DNA of 59,934 bases from assembly GCA_964512485.1 (NCBI GenBank), contig CAZEHJ010000013.1:1-59934 (forward strand), written 5' to 3'. Numbering within the stretch: the stretch's first letter is position 1; each line of letters begins with the position of its first letter. The stretch comes from CAZEHJ01 sp964512485. Its GTDB lineage: Bacteria; Bacteroidota; Rhodothermia; Rhodothermales; UBA10348. This document shows positions 1 to 10,000 of this stretch, piece after piece. Position numbers and translations under genes: made by a program. A model generated the notes under the pieces. It made no database searches, was not told where the DNA came from, and was given only the letters and a program-made list of their open reading frames with translations.

Positions 1-85
1 TCCATTCATCGACCGTCGTCTCCTTCGGAATCGCATCTGAGGTTGTCGTCGCTGCCAGAAGATAGCGGCAATCGACTCCGGCCAT
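1..85 (-). CDS. possible N-terminal fragment of a gene leaving the window
   Basis: An open minus-strand frame starts at ATG 85-83 and runs off the left edge with no stop; its 28 complete codons begin MAGVDCRYLLAATTT. I do not recognise the family. The frame stays open upstream of this ATG into the end of the neighbouring lipoprotein gene, so the start is uncertain, and the fragment is too short to exclude a chance reading frame. Confidence 0.25.
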   Translation of the reverse strand, partial: MAGVDCRYLLAATTTSDAIPKETTVDEW

Positions 86-119
86 CAGGTCGTGCGGAGA
101 TCCAAAAGAAGAGGCCCAT

Positions 120-602
120 CTAGTTTTTGAGAACAACAATCCACGCAGGAGACGCTGATGCGTTTCCGCCCGGAGGCGCGTACTTGTTATACCAGTCAGC
201 CTGGACGGTATAGTCGCCTTGTGTAAAGGTGACGACGTTCGACATGACGAATTGCTCTCCGATAGGGCCACCGATCGCGTCGTTGTCGTGCATCTTGAAA
301 CTGTGCACGAGGCCTGATGAGTTGGTGGCTAAAATCTGCAGGTAGTCATCCACTCCAAAGGGTGTCTCTCCATCTTCGTCACTCGATATGACGATTCGAC
401 CGAACGATTCCGGAACGGAGAGGGTGACCGTGTTTGAGTGGAAGATTCCGACAGGAGCATGGTGAGAATCGATGGTGTTCTCCAGCAGCATGACCCTGAA
501 CAGCACGTTTGAATCCTTCTCGTCGTCTCCACCAATGCCCAGAACGTCGCATCCTGACAGTAAAACCAGTGAGACGATGGCCAATGTTGTAACAGCTTTC
601 AT
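120..602 (-). CDS. small predicted lipoprotein of unknown function
   Basis: This is a 160-residue protein with a clear lipoprotein signal: positive Lys2, a hydrophobic stretch, then lipobox LLSGC with Cys18 as the lipid-anchored residue. The mature part is acidic just after the Cys (GDDEKDS) and then reads like an extended beta-rich domain; no catalytic motif is visible. It probably sits in the periplasm or outer membrane. It lies divergently from the ZIP transporter gene, with 231 bp between the two starts. I do not recognise a family. Confidence 0.7.
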   Translation of the reverse strand: MKAVTTLAIVSLVLLSGCDVLGIGGDDEKDSNVLFRVMLLENTIDSHHAPVGIFHSNTVTLSVPESFGRIVISSDEDGETPFGVDDYLQILATNSSGLVHSFKMHDNDAIGGPIGEQFVMSNVVTFTQGDYTVQADWYNKYAPPGGNASASPAWIVVLKN

Positions 603-833
603 TGATTTGTCAGGTTGATTCTTTTGCAGTCGTAGTGTTCACCTTCCAACTGGTTCGGCTCTGGTCGAGTACAGTCTTCCCTTGTCTGATCATCAGAAGA
701 TCCAATCAATTAACGAAATTTGAGGCGCATTAATTCGTACTGGAACTGCCTGTCTAAAAATGGGGATTCCCCGTCACGGATTGAGTGTCGAAGCCGCTAT
801 GATTTGGATCGTATCGCAGATAGGCAAAGAGCC
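603..833. other. intergenic region between divergent genes
   Basis: This 231-bp stretch separates the lipoprotein start (602, minus) from the preferred ZIP transporter start (834, plus), so it should carry both promoters. I could not recognise a convincing promoter element. The reading frame of the ZIP gene stays open back to 720, but that extra segment (MRRINSYWNCLSKNGD...) is polar and unlike the family N-terminus. Confidence 0.5.
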
Positions 834-1655
834 ATGTTAATCTGGTTTTCATCCATAGGCCCCATTCAGCAGGCGCTGATAGCGGGGTTGTTTACCTGGA
901 GTATCACTGCAATGGGGGCGGCAGTAGTAGTATTTGCACGTCAAATCAACCAGAAGCTGCTTGATGCCATGCTGGGGTTTGCGGCCGGTGTGATGCTTGC
1001 GGCCAGCTACTGGTCCCTCCTCGCTCCCGCAATCGAACTGGCGGAGGGACTGGACATGATTGCATGGGTGCCTGCAGCGGTGGGCCTGGTTCTGGGAGGT
1101 GGATTCCTATGGGCGGCAGATCAACTGATTCCGCATATTCATCCCGGCATTCCAGGCGCTACGCCGGAAGGTCCGGCAACAGGCTGGCACAGGACAACGC
1201 TTCTGGTTACCGCAATTACGCTTCACAACATTCCGGAAGGTCTGGCGGTCGGTGTGGCGTTCGGTGCGGTGGCTACTGGCCTTGATCTGGGCTCTTCGGT
1301 CTCACTCACGGGCGCGATCGCTCTTGCCCTGGGAATCGGACTTCAGAATTTTCCTGAGGGTATTGCGGTAGCCATGCCGATTCGGGCTCAGGGAGTATCG
1401 AGGTTCAAGAGTTTCTGGTATGGACAGCTTTCAGGCATCGTTGAACCCATAGCGGCCGTAGCGGGTGCAGCCGCGGTTGTTCTCTTCGCCCCCATTCTTC
1501 CATATGCCCTTGCATTCGCTGCGGGAGCCATGATCTACGTCGTCATCGAAGAGCTCATCCCTGAGTCACACGCTCACGACCACGGCGATCTGGCAACCAC
1601 CTCGGCAATCTTCGGGTTTCTTGTGATGATGATCCTGGATGTCTCCTTGGGATAG
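834..1655 (+). CDS. ZIP family (GufA/ZupT-like) divalent metal transporter
   Basis: This is an inner-membrane transporter that should import zinc or other divalent metals. From ATG 834 it has 273 residues, about the usual length for bacterial ZIP proteins, with roughly eight hydrophobic segments. The two family signature helices are visible: HNIPEGLAVGVAFG and QNFPEGIAVAMP, whose His, Asn and Glu residues form the metal pathway. A later helix carries EELIPESHAHDHGD, a His/Asp-rich metal-binding stretch. I chose ATG 834 because the protein then starts with hydrophobic MLIWFSS as in the family; 114 bp of frame upstream is open but unlike a ZIP. The gene is convergent with the amylase locus. Confidence 0.85.
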   Translation: MLIWFSSIGPIQQALIAGLFTWSITAMGAAVVVFARQINQKLLDAMLGFAAGVMLAASYWSLLAPAIELAEGLDMIAWVPAAVGLVLGGGFLWAADQLIPHIHPGIPGATPEGPATGWHRTTLLVTAITLHNIPEGLAVGVAFGAVATGLDLGSSVSLTGAIALALGIGLQNFPEGIAVAMPIRAQGVSRFKSFWYGQLSGIVEPIAAVAGAAAVVLFAPILPYALAFAAGAMIYVVIEELIPESHAHDHGDLATTSAIFGFLVMMILDVSLG

Positions 1656-1671
1656 ACGCCTCAAACGTCCG

Positions 1672-1788
1672 TTAGAGCTTCTCAGCGAGCTCGCGACCCA
1701 GTTCGAAGTGATAGTCACCCGGTGGATTGAGGGCGACATCACGATACATCTCTTGGACTTTCAGCTCGAGCTCGGAGGCGTCGATGAC
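1672..1788 (-). pseudogene. remnant of an arsenite-methyltransferase-like gene (N-terminal part)
   Basis: The minus strand between the ZIP gene end and the first amylase stop reads ...ELELKVQEMYRDVALNPP and then GDYHFELGRELAEKL followed by TAA. From memory this matches the conserved N-terminus of class I SAM-dependent methyltransferases of the ArsM-like group, in which a GR-LAE-LGY motif is followed by a roughly 250-residue Rossmann domain. Here the stop falls exactly where LGY should continue, and the methyltransferase domain is absent. There is no ATG before the internal EMYRD methionine. I read it as a truncated remnant left at a recombination point next to the ZIP gene. The family match is from memory only. 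Confidence 0.4.
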
Positions 1789-1841
1789 AGGTGTTGGGGT
1801 GCAACTGATTGACCGGTCAACACAAACTTTCGAGCGTCGGG

Positions 1842-3689
1842 CTAGTTGCCGCCGAAAACGACTCCAGAATAGGGAGCCAGGACCATACGCTCCATTCCCC
1901 CGTCATCGGAAAAAGTCGGAGCAGGCCCTGTTTGAAGAAGAATTTCCCGCCCTGGCACGTGAGGCAACTGCTCCAGCGTGAGGGAGGACGCTGCCCCGCT
2001 CCTGTTGATGGCGACGATGAGGTGTTCTTCAGAAGTGGATCTCGAAAAGACGACAGTTTTTTGCTCATCCGACACGGCGATAATTTCTATTTCGTCGCTG
2101 CGGAGCGCTTCGTGATTCTTGCGAAGGGATATCGCTGATTTGTACCAGGTATGAAGCATGTCGTCGAAATCCACGATGCTCTCGTGCTGCAGGCCTGTGA
2201 AGGGCCCTCGCGTCTGCGCATCGTATTGAAGATCATCCCAGATCATGGGCATGCGGTCGTCAGGATCGTCACCACCCCACATCCCGGCCTCCGTGCCGTA
2301 ATAGATCATCGGGGCACCTGGATACGTCAACTGAAAGAGAGCAACCAGACGCTGAATGGCACGATCATCTCTTCCCGGCTTTTCAACCCTGTAATCGACG
2401 TGGCTGCGAGAACTTGTCCGGCCCGTGTCGTAGTCGAACCTCCCGGGTTGCTCGTACTCCTGCACGCGGTTTGTGACCATCGAAGCGAGTCGAGGGGTGT
2501 CGTGAGAATCGATCAGATTGAGTGTTGCAGTTCGTTGTGACTCGCTGAATTCCGTCCTTCGCTCTTCCATGATTCTGGCGAATTCTGAAGCGGGCAACAG
2601 GCCATCGATCAGAAATCCCTTCACTGGCATGGCGAACGCGTGGTAGTTCATGGTAGCCGAGAAACCGCTTTCTGTTACTTTTTCAGCGGCTTTCATCCAC
2701 ATTTCAGCCACGGTATACGCTTCGGAATTGATCTGACGCACGTGATCGTTCCATTCGATCCAGAATCCAACAGGCACATCTTCAGCTACATCCAGACGCC
2801 AACCATCGATTCCATCTGACGGATCGCCATCATTGTCCGGATCCATCCAACGCCGGGTTGCGGCGAATATGTACTCACGAGGACCATCGGCGAGCGTCGT
2901 TCCGTCAGCGCTGTTGGCGAACTCAGGAAGAGACTCAAAGCCCCACCAGGCATCGTAGGCAAATTCGTTCTCGGCGGTCACCGGATCGTCGAATTCATTC
3001 ACGATGTACCAATCCGTAAATCGGGACTTCTGCTGATTCTCAGCGAGGTCGGCAAAGGCGAAAAAACCACGTCCGGTATGATTCCAAACACCGTCTATCA
3101 CCACGCGTATTCCCCGGTCTTTCGCCTGCGCGAGCAAGTCGATAAACAGGCGATCCGCAGATGTCCAAACCCAACTCGCAGGGTCTTCTGTTTCCCCTTC
3201 CGTGAGAGCCATGTCGCCGCTCGGATCTGGTCCGAAATACGGGTCGATATGGTGAAACGAGGACCCGTCATACTTGTGAAGCGAACGGGCGTGAAAGAGC
3301 GGATTAAAATAGATGGCGTTCACTCCGAGTTCGTTCAGGTAATCCAATTTGTCGATCACTCCCTGAAGGTCTCCTCCGAAACGTCGATCAAAAATTGAAG
3401 CGTAGAAATCGTCGGATTTCTCCTCTTCCCACGCGGCGCGGGCGTACCACTCATCGGTCCATGAGGACACAGCCCATGATTCAGGCACGTATTCCGGATT
3501 TTCCAGTGACTCCCTTACGGGATCGTTCGTTGGATCCCCATTTCGGAATCGCTCAGGGAATATCTGATAGAAAACGGCGTCCTGGACCCAGGATGGCACT
3601 GGCTGGGATGTCTGTCCGCCGGGATTGGACGCAGTGCTGCACCCTGTGCAGAACAGCAGAAACAGACCGATTATCTGGAATGATTTCAT
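1842..3689 (-). CDS. GH13 alpha-amylase/neopullulanase-like lipoprotein
   Basis: This enzyme should hydrolyse alpha-1,4-glucans (starch, maltodextrin) at the cell envelope. The 615 residues start with a lipoprotein signal (lipobox FCTGC, Cys17). The (beta/alpha)8 barrel is intact: IDGVWNHTG around residues 198-206 (region I), GWRLDVAED with nucleophile Asp300, TVAEMW with acid/base Glu329, and SHDTPR with Asp396. GGDLQGVIDKLDYL at 105-118 and the neighbouring LGVNAIYFNP are typical of the neopullulanase/cyclomaltodextrinase branch. A C-terminal beta-sandwich ends the protein. It is the last gene of the glycan locus, preceded by a perfect hairpin only 14 bp before its ATG. No Shine-Dalgarno is seen. 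It is a paralogue of the amylase at 16065-17963. Confidence 0.93.
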   Translation of the reverse strand: MKSFQIIGLFLLFCTGCSTASNPGGQTSQPVPSWVQDAVFYQIFPERFRNGDPTNDPVRESLENPEYVPESWAVSSWTDEWYARAAWEEEKSDDFYASIFDRRFGGDLQGVIDKLDYLNELGVNAIYFNPLFHARSLHKYDGSSFHHIDPYFGPDPSGDMALTEGETEDPASWVWTSADRLFIDLLAQAKDRGIRVVIDGVWNHTGRGFFAFADLAENQQKSRFTDWYIVNEFDDPVTAENEFAYDAWWGFESLPEFANSADGTTLADGPREYIFAATRRWMDPDNDGDPSDGIDGWRLDVAEDVPVGFWIEWNDHVRQINSEAYTVAEMWMKAAEKVTESGFSATMNYHAFAMPVKGFLIDGLLPASEFARIMEERRTEFSESQRTATLNLIDSHDTPRLASMVTNRVQEYEQPGRFDYDTGRTSSRSHVDYRVEKPGRDDRAIQRLVALFQLTYPGAPMIYYGTEAGMWGGDDPDDRMPMIWDDLQYDAQTRGPFTGLQHESIVDFDDMLHTWYKSAISLRKNHEALRSDEIEIIAVSDEQKTVVFSRSTSEEHLIVAINRSGAASSLTLEQLPHVPGREILLQTGPAPTFSDDGGMERMVLAPYSGVVFGGN

Positions 3690-3702
3690 GGCATTAAAGA
3701 AA

Positions 3703-3733
3703 AGCGGTCGGCCGCCTCTGGCGGCCGACCGCT
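3703..3733 (-). terminator. perfect GC-rich hairpin just upstream of amylase 1
   Basis: AGCGGTCGGCCGCC and its exact reverse complement flank a 3-base loop: a 14-bp perfect stem. On the minus strand it is followed by TTTTCTTTA, the form of a rho-independent terminator. It lies after the T9SS-sorted starch-binding gene and 14 bp before the ATG of the amylase gene, so it may be a partial terminator or an mRNA-stabilising structure that sets how much amylase is made relative to the upstream genes. Confidence 0.75.
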
Positions 3734-3785
3734 AAGTTGTCGCCCAATTCGGCAAACTCATTCGTTGCCTGAAAAAGGCTTCAGA

Positions 3786-5846
3786 TTACTTGAGAAGAAT
3801 CATTTTCTTCGAAATAGTCTGGCCTTCTGTCTCGAGACGATAGAAGTACGTTCCCGAGGTCAGATTGCTCGCATCGAAGTTTACACGATACGTGCTCGCT
3901 GCCTGAACACCGTCCACAAGCGTAGCGATACGGCGACCCAGAATGTCATAGACATTCAATTGGACGCGCTGAGACGCACTGAGACTGTATTCAAACGTTG
4001 TCAGAGGATTAAACGGATTCGGATAGTTCTGCTCAAGCGAAATGCTTGAAGGCAGCTCCGTTCCAATCTGCTCGACATCGACGCCAGAGAACGAAGGATT
4101 CACTTCGAACGGAAGTGCGCCTTCGAGCGAGAAGACACCGGCGGTTGTCGTGTAGACATCCGGCCAGGAGCCGTTCACTTTGTCGATGAACTCGGTCCGG
4201 TTACGACCAGGATTGGATCCCAGACCCGTTCCCGGCTCAGCAAACTCGTCATTGTTCTGACCATAAACGAATTTGTAGGTCAAGGCGCTGTACGTTGGCC
4301 CTTTGACGACAATGAAGCCGTCATAAACCATGTCGCCGTCCGCATCGTGCATGACGCCTTTGATTCGAGGACGCTCATTGTTCGGATCATCAAAGACCGA
4401 ACTCAGAGCAGGATTCGAAATCTGCTGAGTCAGTTTCCACATCGGATCCTCAATCGCAATCCATACAGAGTCACCTCCGGCTGGATCGAAAGGACGAGCA
4501 GCATTTCCAACTGCAGGAGACATATCAACCTGGTAGTTGATCGTAATCTCCTCTCCAGCAGCAATCACGTTCGATGACGTAATGTCATTGAAGAAATGCA
4601 GCCCGAGATCCTGATCGAAGCCACTTCCGCTGTAAGCGAACGTGCGGTTGACGCCCGTAGCATGACCTTCTTCCCATCCCGGAGGTGGCAGGAAGCCGTA
4701 TTCCGTCTGGAAGGTGTCATCGTTGAAATTCAGGAAATATTTGAACGCTACTTCAGACAACGGTAGTTGATTGAAGCCATAGAATCCTTCGTATTCATTT
4801 GTCCCAGGAACGCGGTCCATCAGACACAGCGTCGGATCGGAGCAACCCCATCCGTTGAACGACCCACGAACTTCAAGAGTATCACCAGCAGCAACGCGGA
4901 AAATGCCCATTTCCTCATAGGCATCAAGGTTGACCGCAAATATGACATTCTGGGCGACCGGCTGGACCGTGGTCGGAATGGAATTTCCATAGTAGACCCA
5001 CTGAAGTGTGGTGTCAGCAGCCGGGACGGTAAATGAGCGATTGCCCTGCAGTTCGCCTTCTTCCCATCCTTTGATGCCGCTTTCGTCCATCAAAACGAAC
5101 TTGTAGTTCTGGACAGTTCCAGCAGCTGAGGTCGGGTAATAAACGACTCCAGAGAAGGTGTCGAATCCTGCGATTCCGTTGTTGCTTGATTCACGTGTCA
5201 GTGCAACCTGTGCACCCGCGTCTCCCCAAGAGTACGGAGCTCCATCTCCAAGGATGGGATCCCCGGTGACGGCTGCGAAGTGGTTGGAGTTCGTGCGGTC
5301 ATAGCCGTCAAGTGCTCCTTCGGGATTCTTCATGTAGACTCTGTACCAGACGCCTACAGAATCCTGCTTGGCCGGAAATGGTCTCCAGTCATAATCGCCA
5401 CGATCGCCGCTCACTCCCATCCATTCACTCTGGGACTCGAAATAGTGGACACCCATGTCCACGTCTCCCGTGCCCGGATCAATGCTTGGGTTCGGATCAG
5501 CTTCCCAACCGTTCAGTCCTGCGTCTTCCATCTGCTGGGAGTAGAACTTGAAAGTCAGGCTCGTCGTGTCTGCAATATCAAACTGGATTCTCCAGTAATC
5601 TCCGCCGACGTTAACCGGTTCGAGCGTACTAGCGTCGCCCCAATCGATTACCTGGTCGTTGAGCAATTGGGTGCCATGTCCTGCTTGACCTCGGACTTCG
5701 ATAAACGAATCAGTCCTGATGGTATCTGCAACTGTAGCCATGTTCAGGGTCAGCGTAACGGTACGCTGCGCCTGAGCTGGAGCTACAAGTCCAAACACGA
5801 TCAAACAGGCTCCTAGCCACCCCAAGTACTTAGTAGACGTTTGCAT
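3786..5846 (-). CDS. T9SS-sorted protein with starch-binding-like repeat domains
   Basis: This is a secreted 686-residue protein. It begins with a Sec signal peptide (cleavage near APAQAQ, residue 27) and ends with a type IX sorting domain: SLEQNYPNPFNP, then NVYDILGRRIATLVDG, ending in KKMILLK. Between them are about four beta-sandwich-like units (roughly 28-150, 165-290, 300-415, 430-575). The third has DTLEVRGSFNGWG, the look of CBM20/CBM48 or SusE/SusF starch-binding domains, and several units repeat a 'YKFV/FKFY' edge strand. I infer a surface glycan-binding protein that hands alpha-glucans to the neighbouring amylases and TonB receptor. No catalytic residues are seen. The family assignment of the inner domains is tentative; the tail is secure. 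Confidence 0.85.
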   Translation of the reverse strand: MQTSTKYLGWLGACLIVFGLVAPAQAQRTVTLTLNMATVADTIRTDSFIEVRGQAGHGTQLLNDQVIDWGDASTLEPVNVGGDYWRIQFDIADTTSLTFKFYSQQMEDAGLNGWEADPNPSIDPGTGDVDMGVHYFESQSEWMGVSGDRGDYDWRPFPAKQDSVGVWYRVYMKNPEGALDGYDRTNSNHFAAVTGDPILGDGAPYSWGDAGAQVALTRESSNNGIAGFDTFSGVVYYPTSAAGTVQNYKFVLMDESGIKGWEEGELQGNRSFTVPAADTTLQWVYYGNSIPTTVQPVAQNVIFAVNLDAYEEMGIFRVAAGDTLEVRGSFNGWGCSDPTLCLMDRVPGTNEYEGFYGFNQLPLSEVAFKYFLNFNDDTFQTEYGFLPPPGWEEGHATGVNRTFAYSGSGFDQDLGLHFFNDITSSNVIAAGEEITINYQVDMSPAVGNAARPFDPAGGDSVWIAIEDPMWKLTQQISNPALSSVFDDPNNERPRIKGVMHDADGDMVYDGFIVVKGPTYSALTYKFVYGQNNDEFAEPGTGLGSNPGRNRTEFIDKVNGSWPDVYTTTAGVFSLEGALPFEVNPSFSGVDVEQIGTELPSSISLEQNYPNPFNPLTTFEYSLSASQRVQLNVYDILGRRIATLVDGVQAASTYRVNFDASNLTSGTYFYRLETEGQTISKKMILLK

Positions 5847-5872
5847 ATTGTCCTCTGCGCTTGTTAGTGGTA

Positions 5873-5892
5873 GAGCTCGCTTAAATGCGAGC
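5873..5892. other. short inverted repeat in the 5' leader of the starch-binding protein gene
   Basis: AGCTCGC-TTAAAT-GCGAGCT is a perfect 7-bp stem with a 6-base loop, placed 26 bp upstream of the ATG at 5846 and 43 bp after the PorV-like stop. There is no T-run after it on the minus strand, so it is not a classical terminator. It could be a processing or stability element between the two cistrons. Confidence 0.35.
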
Positions 5893-5935
5893 TGGTTATG
5901 TGAAATATGTGCTTTACGCCAGTGTTTTTCATCAA

Positions 5936-7000
5936 TCAGAATCGAACGGTAAGTGTAAAGCGATTTACTCCGGCAAAGTATTCCTGTGCCTCGTAAGAAT
6001 AATCGAGCGCGAACATGAGCGGTGCGAATCGATACTGCAGGCCGGCTCCCAACGCGTAGGAGCGGATGCTGTCTTTGATTCCCAGTTCACTCATTCCAGC
6101 TCGAAGCATGATCAGGTCGCCCCGGAGACCCAGTTCGGCCCCCATATTGACGAACTGTTCGCTGTTGTTGGGACTGAGTGCGTCAACCCCAACCGTCAGA
6201 CGAATGTCTTCTGTGTCTATGACCTCACTCGCCAGACCGATACGCATGGTCAGCGGAAGGTCAAATCGGTCCGTATTGAAACGGGCCCGGTTACTTTCAT
6301 TGTTGCCCTCGGCATTCGGATCAATATCCACGACCACCAGCAGGTCATCCCCTCCCATCTGCATCTTTGATCCAAAATTTGAGATTGATGCACCAAGACG
6401 GATGTCCTTGAACGGTGTCGTGAACTGCGTGCCAACGTCAAATGCGATGGCAGACGATGTTGAATGCCAAATGCGTTCATTCAATACTTTGAACGAAGCC
6501 CCGATATTGAATCGGTCGGTCAAAGACCTGGCGTATGAAAAGGCGAGAGCATAGGATGCGGCGTCGAAACGTTCTCCAGTTCCCTCCTGCTGTTCAACGG
6601 TGGTCACTTCCATTTCCGGCGTACTCACAGAGGTTAAGCCGAAGCCGAACGTCCCCATCGATGTCGGGATCGCAATGGCCACAAAGGAAAAGTCAATCTC
6701 AGCCAACCACGTGGCGTAGTCTGCAGCAAACGCACCGTCCGTCATCGATGCCAGTCCCGCAGGATTCCAGTACATCGACGTTGGACCGGAGATCGACGCC
6801 GATATTGCGCCCCCCATACCTGTAGCTTTGGCGCCAACCGGAATGTTGAGGAAGTCAGCAGCTGTGGTCCCAACCTTTGTGACCGTACGGGTGTCCGTAT
6901 TGAATTGCGCCAGCGCGGGTGAGGAGAGGAGCACGACAAGCATCATCGCGGAAACGAGGCCTTTCATCATCGAATATGTGCTGAATATTTTCATCTTCAT
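5936..7000 (-). CDS. PorV/UPF0164-like outer-membrane protein of the glycan locus
   Basis: This 354-residue protein has a signal peptide (cleavage near ALAQFN, about residue 32) and a predicted FadL/PorV-type beta-barrel ending in aromatic FTLTVRF. The N-terminal signature GAKATGMGGA followed by SMYWNPAGL is diagnostic of the PorV/PorQ family and recurs in the true PorV homologue at 58300-59502. PorV acts as the shuttle between the T9SS translocon and the sortase. This paralogue sits inside the operon, 5 bp after the 1287-residue protein gene and upstream of a T9SS-sorted protein, so it may serve the cargo of this locus. That role is inference. Confidence 0.82.
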   Translation of the reverse strand: MKMKIFSTYSMMKGLVSAMMLVVLLSSPALAQFNTDTRTVTKVGTTAADFLNIPVGAKATGMGGAISASISGPTSMYWNPAGLASMTDGAFAADYATWLAEIDFSFVAIAIPTSMGTFGFGLTSVSTPEMEVTTVEQQEGTGERFDAASYALAFSYARSLTDRFNIGASFKVLNERIWHSTSSAIAFDVGTQFTTPFKDIRLGASISNFGSKMQMGGDDLLVVVDIDPNAEGNNESNRARFNTDRFDLPLTMRIGLASEVIDTEDIRLTVGVDALSPNNSEQFVNMGAELGLRGDLIMLRAGMSELGIKDSIRSYALGAGLQYRFAPLMFALDYSYEAQEYFAGVNRFTLTVRF

Positions 7001-7005
7001 GTCCC

Positions 7006-10000
7006 CTATTTGATGATGGCAAACGTTCCCGTTCGCTCTCCAATTCCAGGGGCCTCGACGGCGAACAGATAGACTCCATAGGAGACTGTCAGATTGTCCT
7101 CACTCTCCAGATTCCAATCAACCGTTCCGTTGAGAAGATCGTTTGCCGTCACACCTTCGTTCGTCCCTTCTCTTCGATCCAGCGTCTTGACCAGCTTACC
7201 TGAAATGGTGAAGATGCGAATCGTTGCCTCGGGTGGAACATGGGTGAATTTGATAACCCGTGGCCCGCGGCCCGTTGAGAACGGATTCAGTGCTTCGAAC
7301 CTGTTCGTTGCGACGTAGGGGTTTGGAACTACTTTTATGGCGTCAAGCAGCGCCTCTCCACCACTCATGTCGAGTGAAGGTGGGCTCGTCGTGAACTCGA
7401 AAGCATCGGTTGAGAGGAAAGGCTTCTTGGTGACCAGATTGAGCACGTCGCCCTCAACCGGGTTGATTGCTCCCTGAACGGTGAAATTGAGACCGATCTT
7501 CCACGTAAACAGAAGGTCCGCAGGGTCTCCACCGACCTGTGGTTCGCGCAGGATCAACAGATCCGTCTCTCCGATGCTCTGATCGGCTGTCCACGTCGCA
7601 GGAGCCGTCGAGGTCGGAGAAATGAAGTCTGGTCCCGAGAGGTCCCAGAAGCCATACTCTATGGGAGTCTCAGATCCATCTGGATTTACTCTGTACACTT
7701 CCACGTTGGTGGGCCTGGCCGGCAGGTCCACACGGCGCCGTACTGACATCGCAGTCGACATACCTTGCCCGTTCGCTACAACGCGAACCCGATAATCGGC
7801 AGGATTACGCAGTCCTTTGATGAAACCGGCCGCGATATAGGGCTCAAGAGTCTCAGGGAAAATGTCGTCGTTGTTCCAACCCGACTCTGTACGATTCAAT
7901 ACGACGAACGGCTCTGGTACAAAGGTTAATTTGAAGCCGAGTGGGTCACCATTGTCATCAAATACCGGGAATTCGGTATCCGGCCTGAACTGCCTGCTGC
8001 GATCAATAAGGAGGCGACCGGCCGTAAGGTCGGTCAGCGAGAATGACTTCGTTGTCAGGGTGTCCCCAATCGTAGCCGTACCCAACCTGAGCGTATCCTC
8101 GAAGGTGACCTTCATCACGTGACCATCAGCCACAGCTCGTGGATCCACAATATTGTACAAAATGCGGCTGTTCGTCGTCCCTTCAGTTCTGCGAAGGTTA
8201 ATGAGTGCAGCATCAACGTATCCGGGCGTCGCAGAGGTCGGTGTTATCTCGACAACGTTGGGGCCGGTCTGAATGCTTCCGTCCGGTAGCTGACGAATTC
8301 GTATCGGAGTTTCGGTCGGAGGAATATTGTCGATTGCCGATCCCCAATCGTAGGCAGTGACCGCGTAGAAGTAGCGTATTCCGTTGGTGACCGTCGAGTC
8401 CGTCCAACTATGTGTGAGGCCTGAGGCGTCTTCGTTGTCGTCCTGGCTGTTATCACCGAGATAAAACTTGACACCGTTCACATCCGTCGGATGAAATCCT
8501 TCAAATCCGTCGATCAGGTCAAACTGGGCAATAGGCTTGCGCAACAACAAATTACCGAACCCATCTGTAATCGTTTTCGGGTCCAAAAAGGCAGCATCCG
8601 TAGCTCGGTAGACGCGATAACCCTCAAAATCATTCGGGTTGCGGCCGAGGCCGGACAAAAACTGGTCGAAAGACTGTTCTGCTTCTGAATTCCAGTACAA
8701 CGTCACGCGCCCATCACCCGGCACCGCCGATAGCTCAGGTGTTATTGGCGCCTGGGCGAACTGATAATCCTCCAGGTAAGCCTGTAGTGAATTGTCCCGC
8801 GTGTTGAGAACTTCGTCGCGCGTCTCTCCGATCTGGACTGATAGCGACATGCGTTCGGTCTGTCCGGCCTGCAGCGGAAAGAGTCCACTCGATACGACGA
8901 GATCACTTTCTCCAGGTGGAGGAGGTTCGATATCGAAGTCACCCGGAATCATGAATGAAAAATACAGGAACCGGTCTGACTGGCCATTGAAGTTGAGCGA
9001 GAACGCAGGGATGATCTGCACATTCGTCAGACCGATCTGATCTGATTCGGAGACGTCAGTTACATCCAGATTCCGTTCACCAGGGAAGCTCGTTCCCGAA
9101 CCCGTAGTTGGAACACCATCCCCGTCACCAGGATCGCCGTTGAACGGGACGCCGTCGAGGCCTGAATCGTTTGACAGGACATTCCAATCGCCGTCATTGT
9201 CAATTCCATCCGAGCGACTTTCGTCGATCATCTCGTCCATGCCCTCATCGATGCCTTCATCCACCGCGCCATCTTCGTCATTATCCACTCCATCGGCATA
9301 AGCTTTGCCCAGATCGTTTGATGCGACCTGGTAAAGAATGATGTCCGTCCCCGGCACGCGATAGCGACCGTACGGATCCGCAGAGGCCTGCGCTACCATC
9401 TCCTGAGTGATGACGGGAGAACCAGCTTCTGACAGATAGGGGTAGTTGATGGTCGGCGTGACGTTGGAGTCATCGTTATCTATCCCGTCGGCAAACGGAA
9501 GACCCAGATCTTCCTCATCCAACCCGATAAGACCCACAATAGGGCTGCCGTCTGCGCGGCGGCTCACATCGTCTGCACCGGGCGAGGGAGGCCAGCGATT
9601 CCATACATCGGGTGTAGACTGACCGATCATTTCCGCTGTGACAACCGGCCCGTTCAGCTCGCCATCACTATCGTTGTCGATTCCGTCTGCATAACCCACA
9701 CCCACACTTGATCCCTGTTCGCCCGAAAACGGGATATGGGTCGTGTTTTCGTCAATAAGGCCGTTGCCGTTGTCGTCGCGCGCATTCGCAGGATTTTCCC
9801 CGACAAGGAAGCTCTCGGGTACAATCGGGCTGTTGCACTCGCCAACACTTGGAACGCAATCTATCGTCGTACCATCGCCATCGTTGTCGATTCGATCGAC
9901 GGCATTACCGGGAGTTTCCAAGAACGCGAATACTGCTTCACCCACCGGATCAGATCCGAAGGGCTCGGTACCCACTCCGTCTGCATCCGTCATGAATGCG

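Noticed and set aside
5280..5816. A 178-codon plus-strand open frame opposite the starch-binding protein
   Set aside because: It is antisense to a secure gene and has no recognisable motif or leader.
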